Positions 1 to 17,639 of a stretch of 64,000 bases of DNA are shown piece after piece; within the stretch, counting starts at the first letter, position 1, and each line of letters begins with the position of its first letter. The position numbers and the translations under genes are program-made. Origin of the DNA: Emydura subglobosa (taxonomy: Eukaryota; Chordata; Testudines; Chelidae). Where the stretch lies: contig ML679989.1 in NCBI GenBank assembly GCA_007922225.1, positions 17,877,570-17,941,569 on the forward strand. Reading direction: 5' to 3'. The notes under the pieces were generated by a model. It searched no databases, was not told where the DNA came from, and saw only the letters and a list, made by a program, of their open reading frames with translations.

Positions 1-1146
1 TGGTGCTTAACTTAAATAACTCCTTCCCCTCCCTGTATCCCTCTGATGTATTTATAGTCTCCCCTTTAACCAGGTCCTTATCCACCTTTCAAATCTTATA
101 ATATTCCCCTTTTTGGTCCCCCTCCTGGTCTTCCTTGCAAGCACCCACTTAAGATTTTAACCTTCCCAGCTGTCACCTCTCTTGGGCAGAAACCTGCATC
201 TCTTTCCCTTCAGACAGGGGGCTTAATTTGCTGTCCCTCTGCACCTCACTGTGATTTCCCAGGAGGTCTGCCCAGGGTCCAGCACATGTGGCCAACTCTT
301 TCCAGTGGCTCTAACAATGTATACCAGTTACCAACCAGCCTTCTCAAAGCAAACTGCATTTACTCATGACAACATACAAAAGAAAACATACAAAACAAAC
401 AAAACATGCAAAAACAATAGAATTTACACACATGCTAAAAACTTACCAGAGGTCACCCCCAGCTCCAACATAGGGCTCAGTCTTCCAAACCCCACAACTG
501 GATTTGCCGCCTTGGTTACAAATTCATGTCAGTGTTCAGATCAGGAACCAGACCCCAACTTAGTAGTTTAGCTGTTTCTTTATACAGCTCAGTTGGTGGC
601 TCACTCCTCTGGGCATAGCTTCGGGACTTTGGTTCAGGCCATAAATTCCTTAGATTCCAACTCAGAAAAGCCCTAAAATACATGCTTAGGTTCATCTCTA
701 TTCAACAAAACACTTACTCACTTTAAACGTTAGCCCTCTCAAGGTCCCTTCCAGTCTTATACGTCTGTGATTCTATGAAACTCTTCCTTAAGTCTCACTG
801 ATGTCAATGGGACATAAGCATTTTAAGCACTTTGCAGAAATGGGTTCTAAAAAAATTATATATGATCCAGAGAGACAAATGTTTGAGTTGTTACCAGAGA
901 GCAGGAAGTGATCTGTACTACAGCTGCAAGTATCTGTATTTCCAACTTGTCAGTGAATAGGTATTCTGGCTCTGAGTCATCATGTTGGCGTTGCATGTAC
1001 CTGTTTCCTGGACAGTCACAGACCTACTAATAAATGGGCTGCATTACGGAGAACTGAGTGGGAATAATTTAATCTGGGGAAATTCGCCTCTGACACTTTG
1101 AGAACTAAGAACATTTCCAAAACACTGGTGTCTTTTAAGACAAACT
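1..1146. other. intergenic, no gene seen
   Basis: No splice-bounded or family-recognisable coding sequence is visible on either strand. The longest open frame, on the plus strand near the left edge, has no recognisable motif. The only recognisable content is a short CR1 tail near 735-779 and a stretch with the 'gatgtcaatggga' type short repeat near 797. Confidence 0.6.
735..779 (+). mobile_element. CR1 LINE 3' terminus fragment
   Basis: It contains 'aaggtcccttccag' followed by a terminal 'tgattctatga' repeat, the same 3' end seen at 16615-16693 and 24325-24366. CR1 elements are usually 5'-truncated, so a lone tail is expected. Confidence 0.6.
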
Positions 1147-1152
1147 TTTATT
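1147..1152 (-). terminator. candidate polyadenylation signal of KRAB zinc-finger gene
   Basis: The minus strand reads AATAAA about 335 bases after the stop codon of the nine-finger exon. A G/U-rich stretch (agtgttttgg) follows within 30 bases, as expected for a cleavage region. The assignment rests on position and motif only. Confidence 0.45.
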
Positions 1153-1486
1153 GAGAATTTTTAAAATTTCAAACCCAAAATTCCAAGGACAAACTGCAAC
1201 AAATAAAGACTTTACTGAAAATGGAACCAAATTCACTGGAAAACCTCCTAAACCTGAAGTTTAACGTGAACAGCACTCAACCCACTCTATAGTAATACCC
1301 CATAATTCCAGGAAACGTCCCCTGGTGATGGGTAAGCAGAGCCCCCTCCTATAAACAAGGACAAGAGACTCCCATTACGCTCATCTCCCTTTTTACAGAG
1401 ATAGAGGACGCAGCACAGAGAGTTGAAGTGACTTGCTGAAGTCATAAGAGCGAGTGAATTACACTGGCTCATGCCCTGCTGCTCCA

Positions 1487-7116
<5,630 letters not shown>

Positions 7117-8007
7117 TCACAAGCATTGCCCGCTCAGTGCCTGCTTCTCCAAGAACAATTCCACCGCTCAGGCCACATGCCCCAGTCTCCCATACCGTAC
7201 GCTCTGGGGCATGGCATGATAATAGCCCACATAAAGCCCAGGCTAGACTCACCTGGCACCATGTTCTCAGCGGACCCCTCGATGCAGGCCTGTTTTCCCC
7301 CATGCATAACCCCCCTCCCACTTTCCCATACCCTGCCTCAGACCTCACTGAACGCCGAAATGCTAACGCTGGGAACCGCAGAGGCAGAAAACCCTCTCTG
7401 TGGTTGGGTCCTGAGCTCCAGACACTTCCATTAATTTGCCCCCATACCTCCCTCTCTCACGTTTGGGTCTGGACAAGACTGGGCGATTCAGTCAGAAACG
7501 TCTTAAGGCTGCTTTATTGTTCACCTACTCTGCGAGGGCTGGAAACGATTCCCACCGGCCCTTGCCCGGCACAGAGGAAAGCGCTGGGATCTGATCCATA
7601 TACTGTAGCTCTGAGATTTCTCCCTTCCCCTAATAATCTCCCTGATCCTACAAGTCAGCCCCTGTTTTGAACACATCCTGGTAGGCAGCTTGCACTCTCT
7701 TCCCTCCTCCACCTGCCTGTGTAGTTAGTCCTCTCCCTGTATAACAAACCCCAGCTTCGTGGAAATACCTTACCTGAGCTAGCTTTAATGCAGTCATTCC
7801 CCTTTTCTGCCTTCCTGGAAGGATCAAAAGGTGGCTGTTATTCCTTGTGAACATTTTAAAGCCCTGTCCTCCCTAGAGTCTTTGCCTGCATGCAAAAGTC
7901 CCAAGCTCTGTGATGCTGGTAAAACGCTTGATCACTTTATGCTAATGCAGAGCTGGCACCTTTCGCAGGGGCTAAAGGCATCAAAATATTTTAAACCCTC
8001 CCTTTAA

Positions 8008-8126
8008 TTAGGGTGACCAGATAGCAAGTGTGAAAAATCGGGACGGGGGTGGGGGTTTATAGGTGCTTATATAAGAAAAAGCTCTGAATAGCAGGACTGT
8101 CCCTATAAAACCAGGACATCTGGGCA
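8008..8126. mobile_element. short palindromic MITE-like element
   Basis: It begins 'agggtgaccagatagcaagt', contains 'aaatcgggac' and 'ggactgtccctataaaacca', and ends in 'aggacatctgg'. The two halves are partly complementary, as in the very common turtle element with agggtgaccag ends. The right terminus looks truncated. Confidence 0.55.
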
Positions 8127-9284
8127 CGCTCCCTTTAACAGGCCCTGAAAAAAGCGGAATAAAAGAAGCTGGTTTGGTGATGCTCCCCTGAAATTGTCCC
8201 TTGGGGAAGGCAGCCTGTTCCGTCAGCATATTTACTAGACAGAAGCAGAAAACTAACTGCAGGGGCGGGAGAGAGAGAGTGATTCTCATTTCTCCTTCCC
8301 TGTCCACTTCCTCAGCCTGGGAACCTTGCTTATTGTTCCATTCCTGGAAGTGCTTGTCTCTCGGACCTGGATCAGGTCCAGCAAGTGCTAACAGGACTGA
8401 GAGCCTGTGTGTCTGTCAGTGAAGACAGCACTTCTGAGACTCAGCGACACCCAGGGAGCTGAGACGGAGGAGAAGGCACAGCCATTTTTACCGAGTCACC
8501 TTCCTGCCCATCGCCAGTGCTTGAGCTCTCTCTCAATTACCTGCAAAGTCCTGTGTCTCCCTAGGAGGCTAGTTACCCAGCCAGAGACAGTCCCCACCCA
8601 GGCTAGGAACAGGGACTTTGCTGTAAGATCTCTCCCTGGTATAAAGCAGCAGAGCAGCTCAGGCAGGCTTCTGGGCACAGCAGAGGCTGATGCAATTGCA
8701 AATTACAGTCACCAGCAGCTACATTTCACTCAGGAAGCTCAACCCCTGGTATCCAAAGCACAGGAACTCGCAAGTGAGGAGAAACAGGCACAGTTTCTCC
8801 TCCTGCCACAATAACCATCACCCTCTAGCGGTAATCACTGCAGAAAGCTGGACACACAACCTCCCCCCAGAGTGTGAGGGGTCCAGGATCCTTTCTTCAT
8901 TGTTTAAGTAATAGAAGGTAAGAGGGGAAATAACACCTTGTGACAAGGATATCTGTGTCCAGGGCTGTGGGCAGCCTCGCCAGGACCAGGTTCCCATCAG
9001 CCTAGTGTCCCTTTTAGTGTAGGATCTCCCTGGAACAGGCCTGAATCCCTGCCAAATTGCCTCCTCGTTTCTGTCAGAGGCTGCTGTGTCTGAGGACTGG
9101 GGGAGGTAACTATCAATGGGGATTTCTATCATATCTCTCTCTGCTGAGCTCTTTCTGATGGTTTTAAATGGGGTTGCTTTGTTCTGAAATGACCCTCTCT
9201 CTGCCTCCCACGAACCCTACTATCTCTATAGCTGACCTTAGAAGGATTAGGTTTTTATCTGTAAATGTCAGTGAATGAGGGACA

Positions 9285-9400
9285 AGGCGGGTGAGGTAAT
9301 ATCTTTCCTTGGACCAACTTTGTTGGTGAATGACACAAGCTTTTGAGTTCCACAGACCTGAAGAAAAGTTGGTCTCTCTCATATCCTGGGACCAACACAA
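9285..9400. repeat. repeat with 'aatatctttccttggaccaa' core
   Basis: Shares 'gacaaggcgggtgaggtaat' and 'ttggaccaac' with both arms of the fold-back element at 18905-19065. Interspersed repeat, class unknown. Confidence 0.5.
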
Positions 9401-10624
9401 CTACAACACTGCAGGTGTCCGTAAACATTGATGTCACTGTACACACACAAACCAGCAATAAAATGATTCCATCAATGATGGTCAAAATTTAGAGACAGGC
9501 AAAGTAAGAAAAATGTTGCTTGAGAACTTATTTGAATTTGATTTAAGGATACTTACTTTGTATATCTTGACCCGTGATGCTGACAATTTGTATTTTAGTG
9601 CTTATAAAGCTTTATCTTTATGACTCTCAGTGTCTACTGTCATTAAAAAATTCTTGTCTGACCCCCACAATCTATCGTTACCCTACAACTGGGAAAATGT
9701 AGATTGATAGAAATCGAAGCCAATGCTTAAAAATAAAAATCACCATTACCCTTTACAATTATTTTGAAAACCTGAATTCCGCCAAGCGTATCTCTGTCTC
9801 TCTGCCTCCCCCACCCCAGGTGTATCCTGCACAATTCCCTCTCTGAATCTCTCAGTCCCTCTCTCCCTTTTCCTGGGGATCTGTGTAGAATTGTTAATAG
9901 CCCATTTTCCAGGGTTTTATCCAGTTTTACCTAGATTTCAGTGTCCCTGTTGATGGAGCTACTGCCTTGCGAGGAGTGGGGGGGGCGGGGGGAACTATTT
10001 CATGATGGCCAGAGGTGCCTCATCATTAGGAATTGTTTTCTTGTAGCCTGGCACAAACCTCCACTGGAGAAGCAAATGATTTTTATGAGTGGGACTGAAT
10101 AAGGGGGAAGTATCCCAGCCTCGGCCAGTCTGTGTCCTGGAGTTGGAGGATAGGGGACAGGGGACAGGGGACAGCAAACTGGGGAACAAGCTAGATTTTA
10201 TAAGTTTTTTAATGAAATTTTTTTAAATTGAAACTAGATTGCAAACTCCCCAAACATCTCCCCGTCCTGAATTTCAAGAGAGACAGCACCCTGAGCCAGC
10301 AGCAAGAGGAAGAGAACCCCCTGGAAAAGGAAGAAACAATAGTTAGTGCCTAACAATGGGACCTGAGCCCCACCTTATAGACAAGGACATGGGAAACCAC
10401 GATAAAACACTATATAAAAATAATGAGTGGCCTAGAGAAGGTCCACAGAGAGATTTTATTAAGCCTGTCTCATAATTCAAGAACACAGGGACATTCAGGA
10501 AAACTGAAAGGTTCAAAACTGATCAAAGAAAAAACTTTTACAGAGAATGAACAAATAGCCTGTGGAACTCATTGCCACAATGTGTTATTGAAGTAAAAAA
10601 AACTAGAGGAGGAAGGACGTCCAG

Positions 10625-10765
10625 TGGCGAGGCAGCGCCTCATGTGTAAAATGGGGATCGTAGCACTCCCCTACCTCAGAGTATAAATACTTTACAGGCT
10701 GTGAGGTACTCAGATACTATAGCAGTGGGGGGTATAAAAAGACCTTACATAGCGCTGGGGAATTT
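10625..10765 (+). mobile_element. Cry I-type SINE, 3' part
   Basis: Matches the later two thirds of the SINE at 56460-56840: 'tgtaaaatggggatcgtag', 'ccctacctcagagta', 'ctgtgaggtactcagatact'. The tRNA-like head is missing. Confidence 0.6.
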
Positions 10766-11044
10766 AAAGAAGGCTTGGTATATGAGTAACAAGAATATCT
10801 TGTGATGTAATAAAATAAAATAATCATAATAATAACAACCTCTAAAACCAGGAGTATTGGAAATGATACAAACCCTCATGTTTCAGGGCATAAGCCAACC
10901 TCTAACTATTGGGAGGTAGGAGGAATTTCCCCTGAGTTCTCTCCACTCTGGACAGAGACTGTGAGCATAGTAGCATAGAGGTCATCAATAGATGGACCAT
11001 GGGTCAAATCTGGACTGTCAGGCGCTGTGGAACGGCCCCCCAAT

Positions 11045-11100
11045 TTTTTTTTTTTTTTTTGCTTATTATTATCATTATTGTTATTATGTTTGTATTTTTT
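11045..11100. repeat. T-run and A/T-rich low-complexity tract
   Basis: About 15 consecutive T residues followed by a TTATTATTATCATTATTG-like stretch. Low complexity. Confidence 0.6.
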
Positions 11101-14100
11101 TCCTCTGGAGTCTGGACCTGGACTATACCTTGACCAAGAAATCTGGCCCTTGACAAATAATTGATCAGCCCTGGCATACACTCAGTCTGCATGGGTCTCT
11201 TATTGTGGGTTACCTTGAACTGCTCACAGAGTCCCGTCCACACCTGTTAACGGTGTGAAAGTCACAAGTGTTCCCCTAGCTGTTGCCACTAGAGGGTGAT
11301 GGCTGTTGGGAAAATACAAGAGGCTGCTTCTCTTTCTGCCTCTGGATTGCCTGTCCTCGGGATTTTAAGGATGAGCTTCCCGGGTGAGTAGGTCCCTTGC
11401 CTTCCCAGCTCCCTTCTATCCAGGAGTCCAGAGCAGGAGCTGTTTATTAATCTCCCATCCCAGGGGGCGTTGTGCTGCTGAGAGACAGGATTTAAAATCC
11501 TTTTACAAGCCAAAATGGGCAGCGTCTCAGGCTGCAGCTGCTCTCTCAGGGAAGCAAACAGATTCTACAGACATCTTCTCAGCCAGGAACTCCAGGTAAT
11601 TGACAGAGAAGGCAGGGAAAGAGTGGCCAGGAAAGTGTCCACAGATGCCTTCTCCTTCGCTCCCACCCCACTGCTATTCCCTGGGTGCCTGAACCCCAGA
11701 TCTGCTGACCCCACAGAGGCAGGGGTGCTGGAGCAGTTTGTATAGTGGGGTTATCTGAGAGCCATTGAACCACACTGTAAACCCTGTATATGGTGGAAAC
11801 CACTTCAAGAGAGGGGATGCTGGAGCACGTCCCCGCACCCCTAGTTCCAGTACCTGTGCACACAGGCTAGGGCAGAGTGATCACACTGGAAATGTAACAG
11901 GAATCAACCTCCCAGCTGGAGGGGGAGTGGAAACAGGAAAGGAGAGACCGAAAGGGGCAGAAGAGAAATAAGGGCCGAGATAAACGCTGAGCTCCCAGAC
12001 CTAACTGCATCGCCACTGGGCCAGTTTAATTTCCTTTTAACCAGGGAGGGAGGGGTGGAATCAAAGCCAGTTCCCTTCCTCTTCATAGTAAACATGCTTC
12101 TGAGGGAATATGCTGCCCTGGGGAACAATGTCACCAGAGTAGCTCATTTTATTCTGTTGTTTTATGGCGTTTTGTTCATGCGATCTCAGTATTTAATATT
12201 TCTAAAGTCAGGGTGAAATCCTGCCCTCCAGGGACTTCAAGAATTTCCCCCATGATTTTTTGTTTTTTGTATTATTATTTTTTATATTTGACTAATCCAC
12301 CTTCGGCAGCATCGGGTTTGGGCGCTGTAAATGAAGGATATCTGACCAGCTGCACCTTTGGTCTGAGTCCAGCTCACAGGTTCGAGTTTGGCATGCTTGG
12401 TGTCTGCCTTTCAGTCAGCTCTTTAGTGTCACATTCATGTTTTATATCAAGCTTAATACATTGGCAGTGCTTGATAAATAAAATAGGAGGCTGATCTCCC
12501 CATCCTCAGAGCTTCCCATGAGGCCAAGAATGTGGTGTTTGTGTGGTCACTCACGTGTAGAGAATTCCTATGTCCTCTCCTAACCGGGCTTGTCCACGGT
12601 CTCAGAAGATTTGGAGATGAACAAGCAACAGGGTTTGTACTTGATTTTTGCCTAAGTCATCAGGTCCCCTTCAGAGGGAGGTCTCCAAATTTCCCACAAG
12701 GGAGCAAAACTCATCTGCCAGCAGAGAGGTGATGTCCCCAAATGGTCTGGTTGCAGGGAACGCTTACAGAGCACACCACCTCATTGTGTAGCACTGTAGT
12801 CAGCTTGCCTCAGTTTCCCCACTTGGTTCACCAGTTAAGTGAGGTATATCCAGGAGTTCTGAAATAATATTGCCGCTCTTAGGAACTTGCAGTTCTTTTG
12901 GCCCTTCCAGGCTCAAACCGTTCTTTCCATCCCAGGCACAGGGTCTCCACAAACTTTCTTCTAGGGGTGGTGCTTGAATCTCAGCAGGCTTCCTCAGCTA
13001 CCGTTGCCCTGACTATTACATCAGGCTCTCCCGCAGGGGCTGTACCCTGGAATATGGATGGCTGGCTCTAAACTCCCACAGCTCACTCCCTTACCGTCTC
13101 CAACGAGGCGTAGTGCTGGGTGGGTCACAGCCACCCACTAGGTCTACCCAAATGTGAGTAGGGAAGTAGCAGTGATGGAACGTGGCTCGGCCCCTGAAAT
13201 GCACTCCAGCAGCTCTGGCTTATCATTTTCTGAGAAACCCAGCACTCGTGCCCAGCTCGACAGGCGAAGCCCCACATCTGGCAGGGCCAGGAAGGGAGCA
13301 GGGTGGGCGGAGGGCCCCATCTGCACATGCACACACGCGCCCTATGATGTTGTGGCTGGCTGCTCCAGATGTGTAAGTAGCAAGAGCCAACGGGCCGGGC
13401 CAGGGAGCCAGGGCCAGACCCATGGGACAGGAGTTGTCAGTGTGGGGTGAGAGCAGGGCAGACTTGCTCTCCAACCCCCATCCCTTGGGACCTTCCCCGT
13501 CCCCCCATAGAGCCAGGACCGCGGTTACACAGTGACATACAACCGGAGAGTGGGACCTGACACCCCCACTGGAAATGGGTTTCTCCCACCCACGCACATG
13601 GGGTGGGGACGTGTCCTACCCACGCACCTGGAGAACCCTTCCCCACAGAGCCAGTAGCCTGGTCGCTCCCCCACACTGAGAGAGACGCCCCCAGGATGCA
13701 GCGCCCCCCAACACAGACTCTTCCTCCCTGTGCGGGTATCAGGGCAGCTCCTCAGCCTCAGGGGACCCAGGCAGCATCTCACTCCCCATGTTTCATTCCC
13801 AGATCTGTGCATGTACCGGGGGAGACATGTCCTTTAGCCAGTTTAGTTTCTCTTGCTTTTTCCGTACCTCAGACCCAAGGGGTTGGGCGGCCTTGGACTC
13901 AGGCAGCGGGCCCATGCCACAATGTCCACACTGCACCGTCCGCCCGTCACTGAGAGCTGAGCTAGCGCGAGTCTGTCATTACCTACCCGCCAGGGGTGGG
14001 GGGGTGGGGCCCACCGAAATGTCCACCCCTAGCTATGCCACCGGTCTCCAAGGACATGTTCCCTTCTGTTGAGATGAGAGAGACCCGCCGTCAAAAAAGA

Positions 14101-14187
14101 AAGAACGTAGAACCACCCGCCATTTTTGTAACAGCCGTTCTGCAAATACGTGACCCAGATCTCACCCATTTCCTTTCCCCTGAGCAG

Positions 14188-14294
14188 GAATGCCCATTCT
14201 GAAACCTGATGTGATCTCCGGGGCACAGCAAGGAGAAGAGCCGTGGGTCCCGATGTTCAAGGCCATGAGGAGATGGTGAGCGGTGCCCACACAG
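14188..14294 (+). pseudogene. decayed KRAB-B exon of second zinc-finger gene
   Basis: It begins after a good acceptor (cctgagcag) and reads GMPILKPDVISGAQQGEEPW then VP, a clear KRAB-B box. Compared with the intact exon at 3237-3353, one base is missing at about 14251; restoring register there would continue with a PDVQGHEE-like reading. Two codons are also absent further on. The expected donor after CACACAG reads CT instead of GT at 14295-14296. A nearby gtgagc at 14276 could be used as a donor, but joining from it to the finger exon gives a stop codon in either workable frame. The exon therefore cannot supply a KRAB domain to this gene as sequenced. An assembly error could mimic the one-base loss but would not explain the donor change. 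Confidence 0.7.
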
Positions 14295-14646
14295 CTGAGG
14301 AGTAAGCCTGGAATGGAGAAGACGTGTGGAATTCCACCGGAGCTGTTGCAAGACCTCGCCGCTCAGTCAGCATTTCTCATCTCCTCGGAGCACTAGTCGT
14401 TCAGGGCTTCCCACCCAGCCAGACTGATATGAAATGGGGCCCTTCCCCTTCCCCATTCTTTGTCTATGGCTGAGGTGGGATTCTGAGGCCACGTTAGACC
14501 CCTCCTCCGGCGCAGGGTTTTTGTGGAGCTGAGCTCTGGTGACTTCGTATTCATGACAAGCCCCGCTGCCCTTCTTCCCCCTGAGGTTCTCTTCCTCCCC
14601 AGCGCAGGGAGCAAATCAGGGCTGCGTTCTCTTTCCATTCCAGCAG

Positions 14647-15614
14647 GTGATGGGATGCTGAGAGAGAATGAGGAGCAGAACTCCCTGCGTGAAGCCCCCG
14701 TGATGGGGGAGCCTCCCAGGACTTTGCCCACGAGATCCCAGAGCCCCGAGTGTGGAGGAGCCCCTGAGACTCGGTGCGGATCAGAAAGGCGGCGGAGGAA
14801 CCCGCTGGAGCAGAGCCGGGGTAAATCAGCTGAGGTGCCCGGCGGCCTCGCCCGCCAGGGGAGACCAGCCACGTGCCCGGACTGCGGGAAGAGCTTCAAC
14901 AAGAGCTCATCTCTGATTATCCATCAGAGAACCCACACAGGGGAGCGGCCCTATGCCTGTGCCGAGTGCGGGAAGCGCTTCACCCAGAGCTCCACCTTCC
15001 TGCGGCACCAGCGGATCCACACGGGCGAGCGGCCCTACGACTGCGCCGAGTGCGGGAAGAGCTTTCGGGTCAGCTCCCACCTGGTCCGGCACCAGCGGAT
15101 CCACACGGGGGAGCGGCCTTACGCCTGCGCCGAGTGCGGGCGGAGCTTCAGCGTCAGCTCGCACCTGGCGCAGCACCAGCGGACCCACACGGGCGAGCGG
15201 CCCTACCGCTGCGCCTGCGGGAAGCGCTTCAGCTTGAGCTCCCATCTCGTGCAGCACTGGACCATCCACACGGGCGAGCGGCCCTACCAGTGCGCCCAGT
15301 GTGGGCGGAGCTTCTCCATGAGCTCCGCCCTCATCCGGCACCAGAGGCTCCACGCGGTGGATGCGCCCCGCCAGTGCTCCCAGTGCGGGAAGTGCTTCGG
15401 CCGCAGCTCGGAGCTGAGCGAGCACCAGAAGATCCACACCGGGGAGCGGCAGCACGAGTGCGCCCAGTGCGGGAGGAGCTTCGGCGCGAGGTCCAATCTC
15501 CTCCAGCACCAGCGGACCCACGCGGGGGAGAGGCCCTACACCTGTGCCCACTGTGGGCGGAGCTTCAGCCGGAGCTCAAACCTTATTACACACCAGAGAA
15601 TCCATACGGGCTAG
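14647..15614 (+). CDS. C2H2 zinc-finger exon (9 fingers), KRAB-less or degenerate gene
   Basis: Predicted nuclear DNA-binding protein. The exon follows an acceptor (cattccagcag) in phase 1, as in KRAB zinc-finger genes, and starts [12 protein letters not shown], the usual opening of turtle/bird finger exons. The first internal methionine is at 14655. An open frame also extends upstream to a methionine at 14523 through the acceptor. Nine fingers follow an approximately 65-residue spacer. Finger 5 has lost one residue between its first two cysteines (RCACGKRF). The linker between fingers 6 and 7 is AVDAPR instead of TGERPY. The protein stops two residues after the last histidine (RIHTG). With its KRAB-B exon broken, it may act without KRAB repression or be a decaying paralogue. 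No internal stop or frameshift is seen in this exon. Confidence 0.85.
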
Positions 15615-16306
15615 GCGCCCGGCACGCATGAAAGCCATGAGCCAACAGCTGTAGGCCACATTCCATCCAAGACGCCTCATGGCATGGAAGCCGGGGCATC
15701 TCATCCCTCTTGGGCTCTTTCCCGCTCGCGTGCCGTTCTTGGGATGCAGTGGTATGAGGAGACAACGAGGAGAAGCTGTGGGCAGGGATCCTTTGGGGTT
15801 CAGGGTGCGAGGTGATGGGAACCCAGAAAGGAAGCTGGGTGGGGGTGTTGCTGGAGAGTTGTGAGTGGTTTGGGTTGGGTGAGTCTAGCTGAATGGAGCA
15901 GGGTTCCCAGGTAACTCTGGGCAGGTTTGACTATCGGTGGATTTGCATGCTTATGTTTTCTCTTTTTCCTTTCTGTTCGCTGGCAAATCTTTTTTTGTTT
16001 GGGTTGCTTGGGAGAATCCTGGGCCGTGCACATCTTGGCCTGGGGCAGGGAGTGAGATGGTGAGAAAAGGGAGTTCTGAGATGCCCTCCAATTAAGGAAA
16101 GTTTAGAATATTAAAAGGAGTTCTTCTTGAGACAAGTAAACACATCAGAGGCTAAATGCACGAGACACTGGGCAATGTAAATGGCTGGTGTAAACAGCAG
16201 AGCTGGCTGAAAAATGACAAACTGGTTTTATAGACCACATATCCAGAGAGGCGTTTTCAACAGGAGTTTGGCTGTATAGTGATGTCAAGTTAAAACGGCC
16301 CAATTA

Positions 16307-16312
16307 AATAAA
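16307..16312 (+). terminator. candidate polyadenylation signal
   Basis: First AATAAA after the stop of the plus-strand zinc-finger exon, about 700 bases downstream. Others occur near 16424 and 16987. Motif-only evidence. Confidence 0.3.
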
Positions 16313-16614
16313 AACCCTCATGTTTCTCTTTTGGGGACACAGTTAATAACACGCAGGCTGCTTACTAACATACATCGTCTGCTTGACTTCAGTGTGACTG
16401 CCCGCTCTAGTAAGTACTAGACCCAATAAACATTGGCATGATTGGGCCCTGTAAGAGTTTCCCTTGTGCTTGTACAGAATGCATGGTCTCCATCTAGTTT
16501 CATGTAATAGTGTTTGCTCTGATTTCCAACAGTGAATAATATGTTTGAGCATCGAAACGACAACATAAATAAATGTTACTGTATAGTAATGGTGATATGC
16601 TATCATTAGCTGAG

Positions 16615-16693
16615 GTTAGTCCTGCTTTGAGCAGGGGGTTGGACTAGACGACCTCCTGAGGTCCCTTCCAACTCTAATCTTCTATGATTCTAT
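16615..16693 (+). mobile_element. CR1 LINE 3' terminus
   Basis: Contains 'gagcagggggttggactaga', 'ctgaggtcccttccaactct' and the terminal 'ttctatgattctat'. Nearly identical to the tail of the long CR1 copy ending at 24366. Confidence 0.85.
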
Positions 16694-17639
16694 CCCAGCT
16701 GTAACAAAGTGGGAGTGAAAGGCTGGGTGGGTGATAAATTAGGATCGTCCCATAACATGAAAAAGGACATCTGTGAATTGTGCACCTTGAACAATCAGGA
16801 ACGAAGCAACTCCGAACTGACTATATGCAGCATACTAAAGACAAAGAATCCCACAGCTCTGGGCAGCCGCTGGAGTCTGGAGCTTCACTTTGCTCACTAA
16901 AGGAAAAAGCACTCTGTCTCCCCTAGGTTCTTCTGCACAAAGCCCAAGGAGTTACCATGGGTTTCCTAAGCCTGCTCCAGGGCTGGTACAATAAAGCTGA
17001 GTTAATCTCCACCCTGAACTAGTTAGAGAGAAGGTAAAACGAGCAAGGAAACAGAATGGGATGAAAAGACATATCAAAAAGGGGGAGCAAGCATTTTAAA
17101 CTATGTAAATTGTAGGGAGAGGGGCCATCTTTCTGTGCTCTGTCTGTTCAGTGCCTAGAACAAGGGGGCCTGACTCTGTGTCTAAACTGATACGTTAAAT
17201 GAACACGCCCACCCTGTTTGCTCTCAAATGCAGAGAAATGGAAATTGTCTGTAGATTGAGTCGACCAACAACAAAAGCCTGCTGCCGCTCAGCAGGAGAG
17301 GCAAGCAGAGGGTGTCTGAAGTTGCATTTTAATTTCATGGGGGCTACATGTAGGCTTAGACTGCACTTAATGCACCACTGGGTGATTGGCCAAATGGCTC
17401 CAGGTTCCTGAGCTAAGTATGTCAACAGCTGTGATCCTTTTCATTAGATACTTGTGTAGCAACATGCATGTGCATTGTGTTTTGAAGCAGTTCCTTCCCT
17501 GAAGAGCATAAACTTGTTACAGTCATGTGTCTACCTTACAGAAACACTCTACAAGATCAGCGGGATAATGGGCAGATTTAAGGATTAATGCTACATTTCC
17601 GTACTTCCCCAAGTATTATTTAAATATAATTTTAACTGG

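Noticed and set aside
251..571. 106-codon open frame at the left edge
   Set aside because: No motif, no splice context, AT-rich in its middle; likely chance.
11515..11595. Possible first coding exon of the plus-strand zinc-finger gene (ATG to CCAG|gtaatt)
   Set aside because: Donor-like end and an ATG only; the encoded peptide has no recognisable feature and the downstream KRAB exons are absent or broken, so it cannot be tied to the gene.
12000..14187. Search for a KRAB-A exon of the plus-strand gene
   Set aside because: No sequence resembling FEDVAVYF or ALYRDVM was found on the plus strand between 12000 and the KRAB-B remnant.
14873..15631. Plus- and minus-strand open frames overlapping the second finger array
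   Set aside because: Same reason: GC-rich 84-base periodicity keeps alternative frames open; no family motif.
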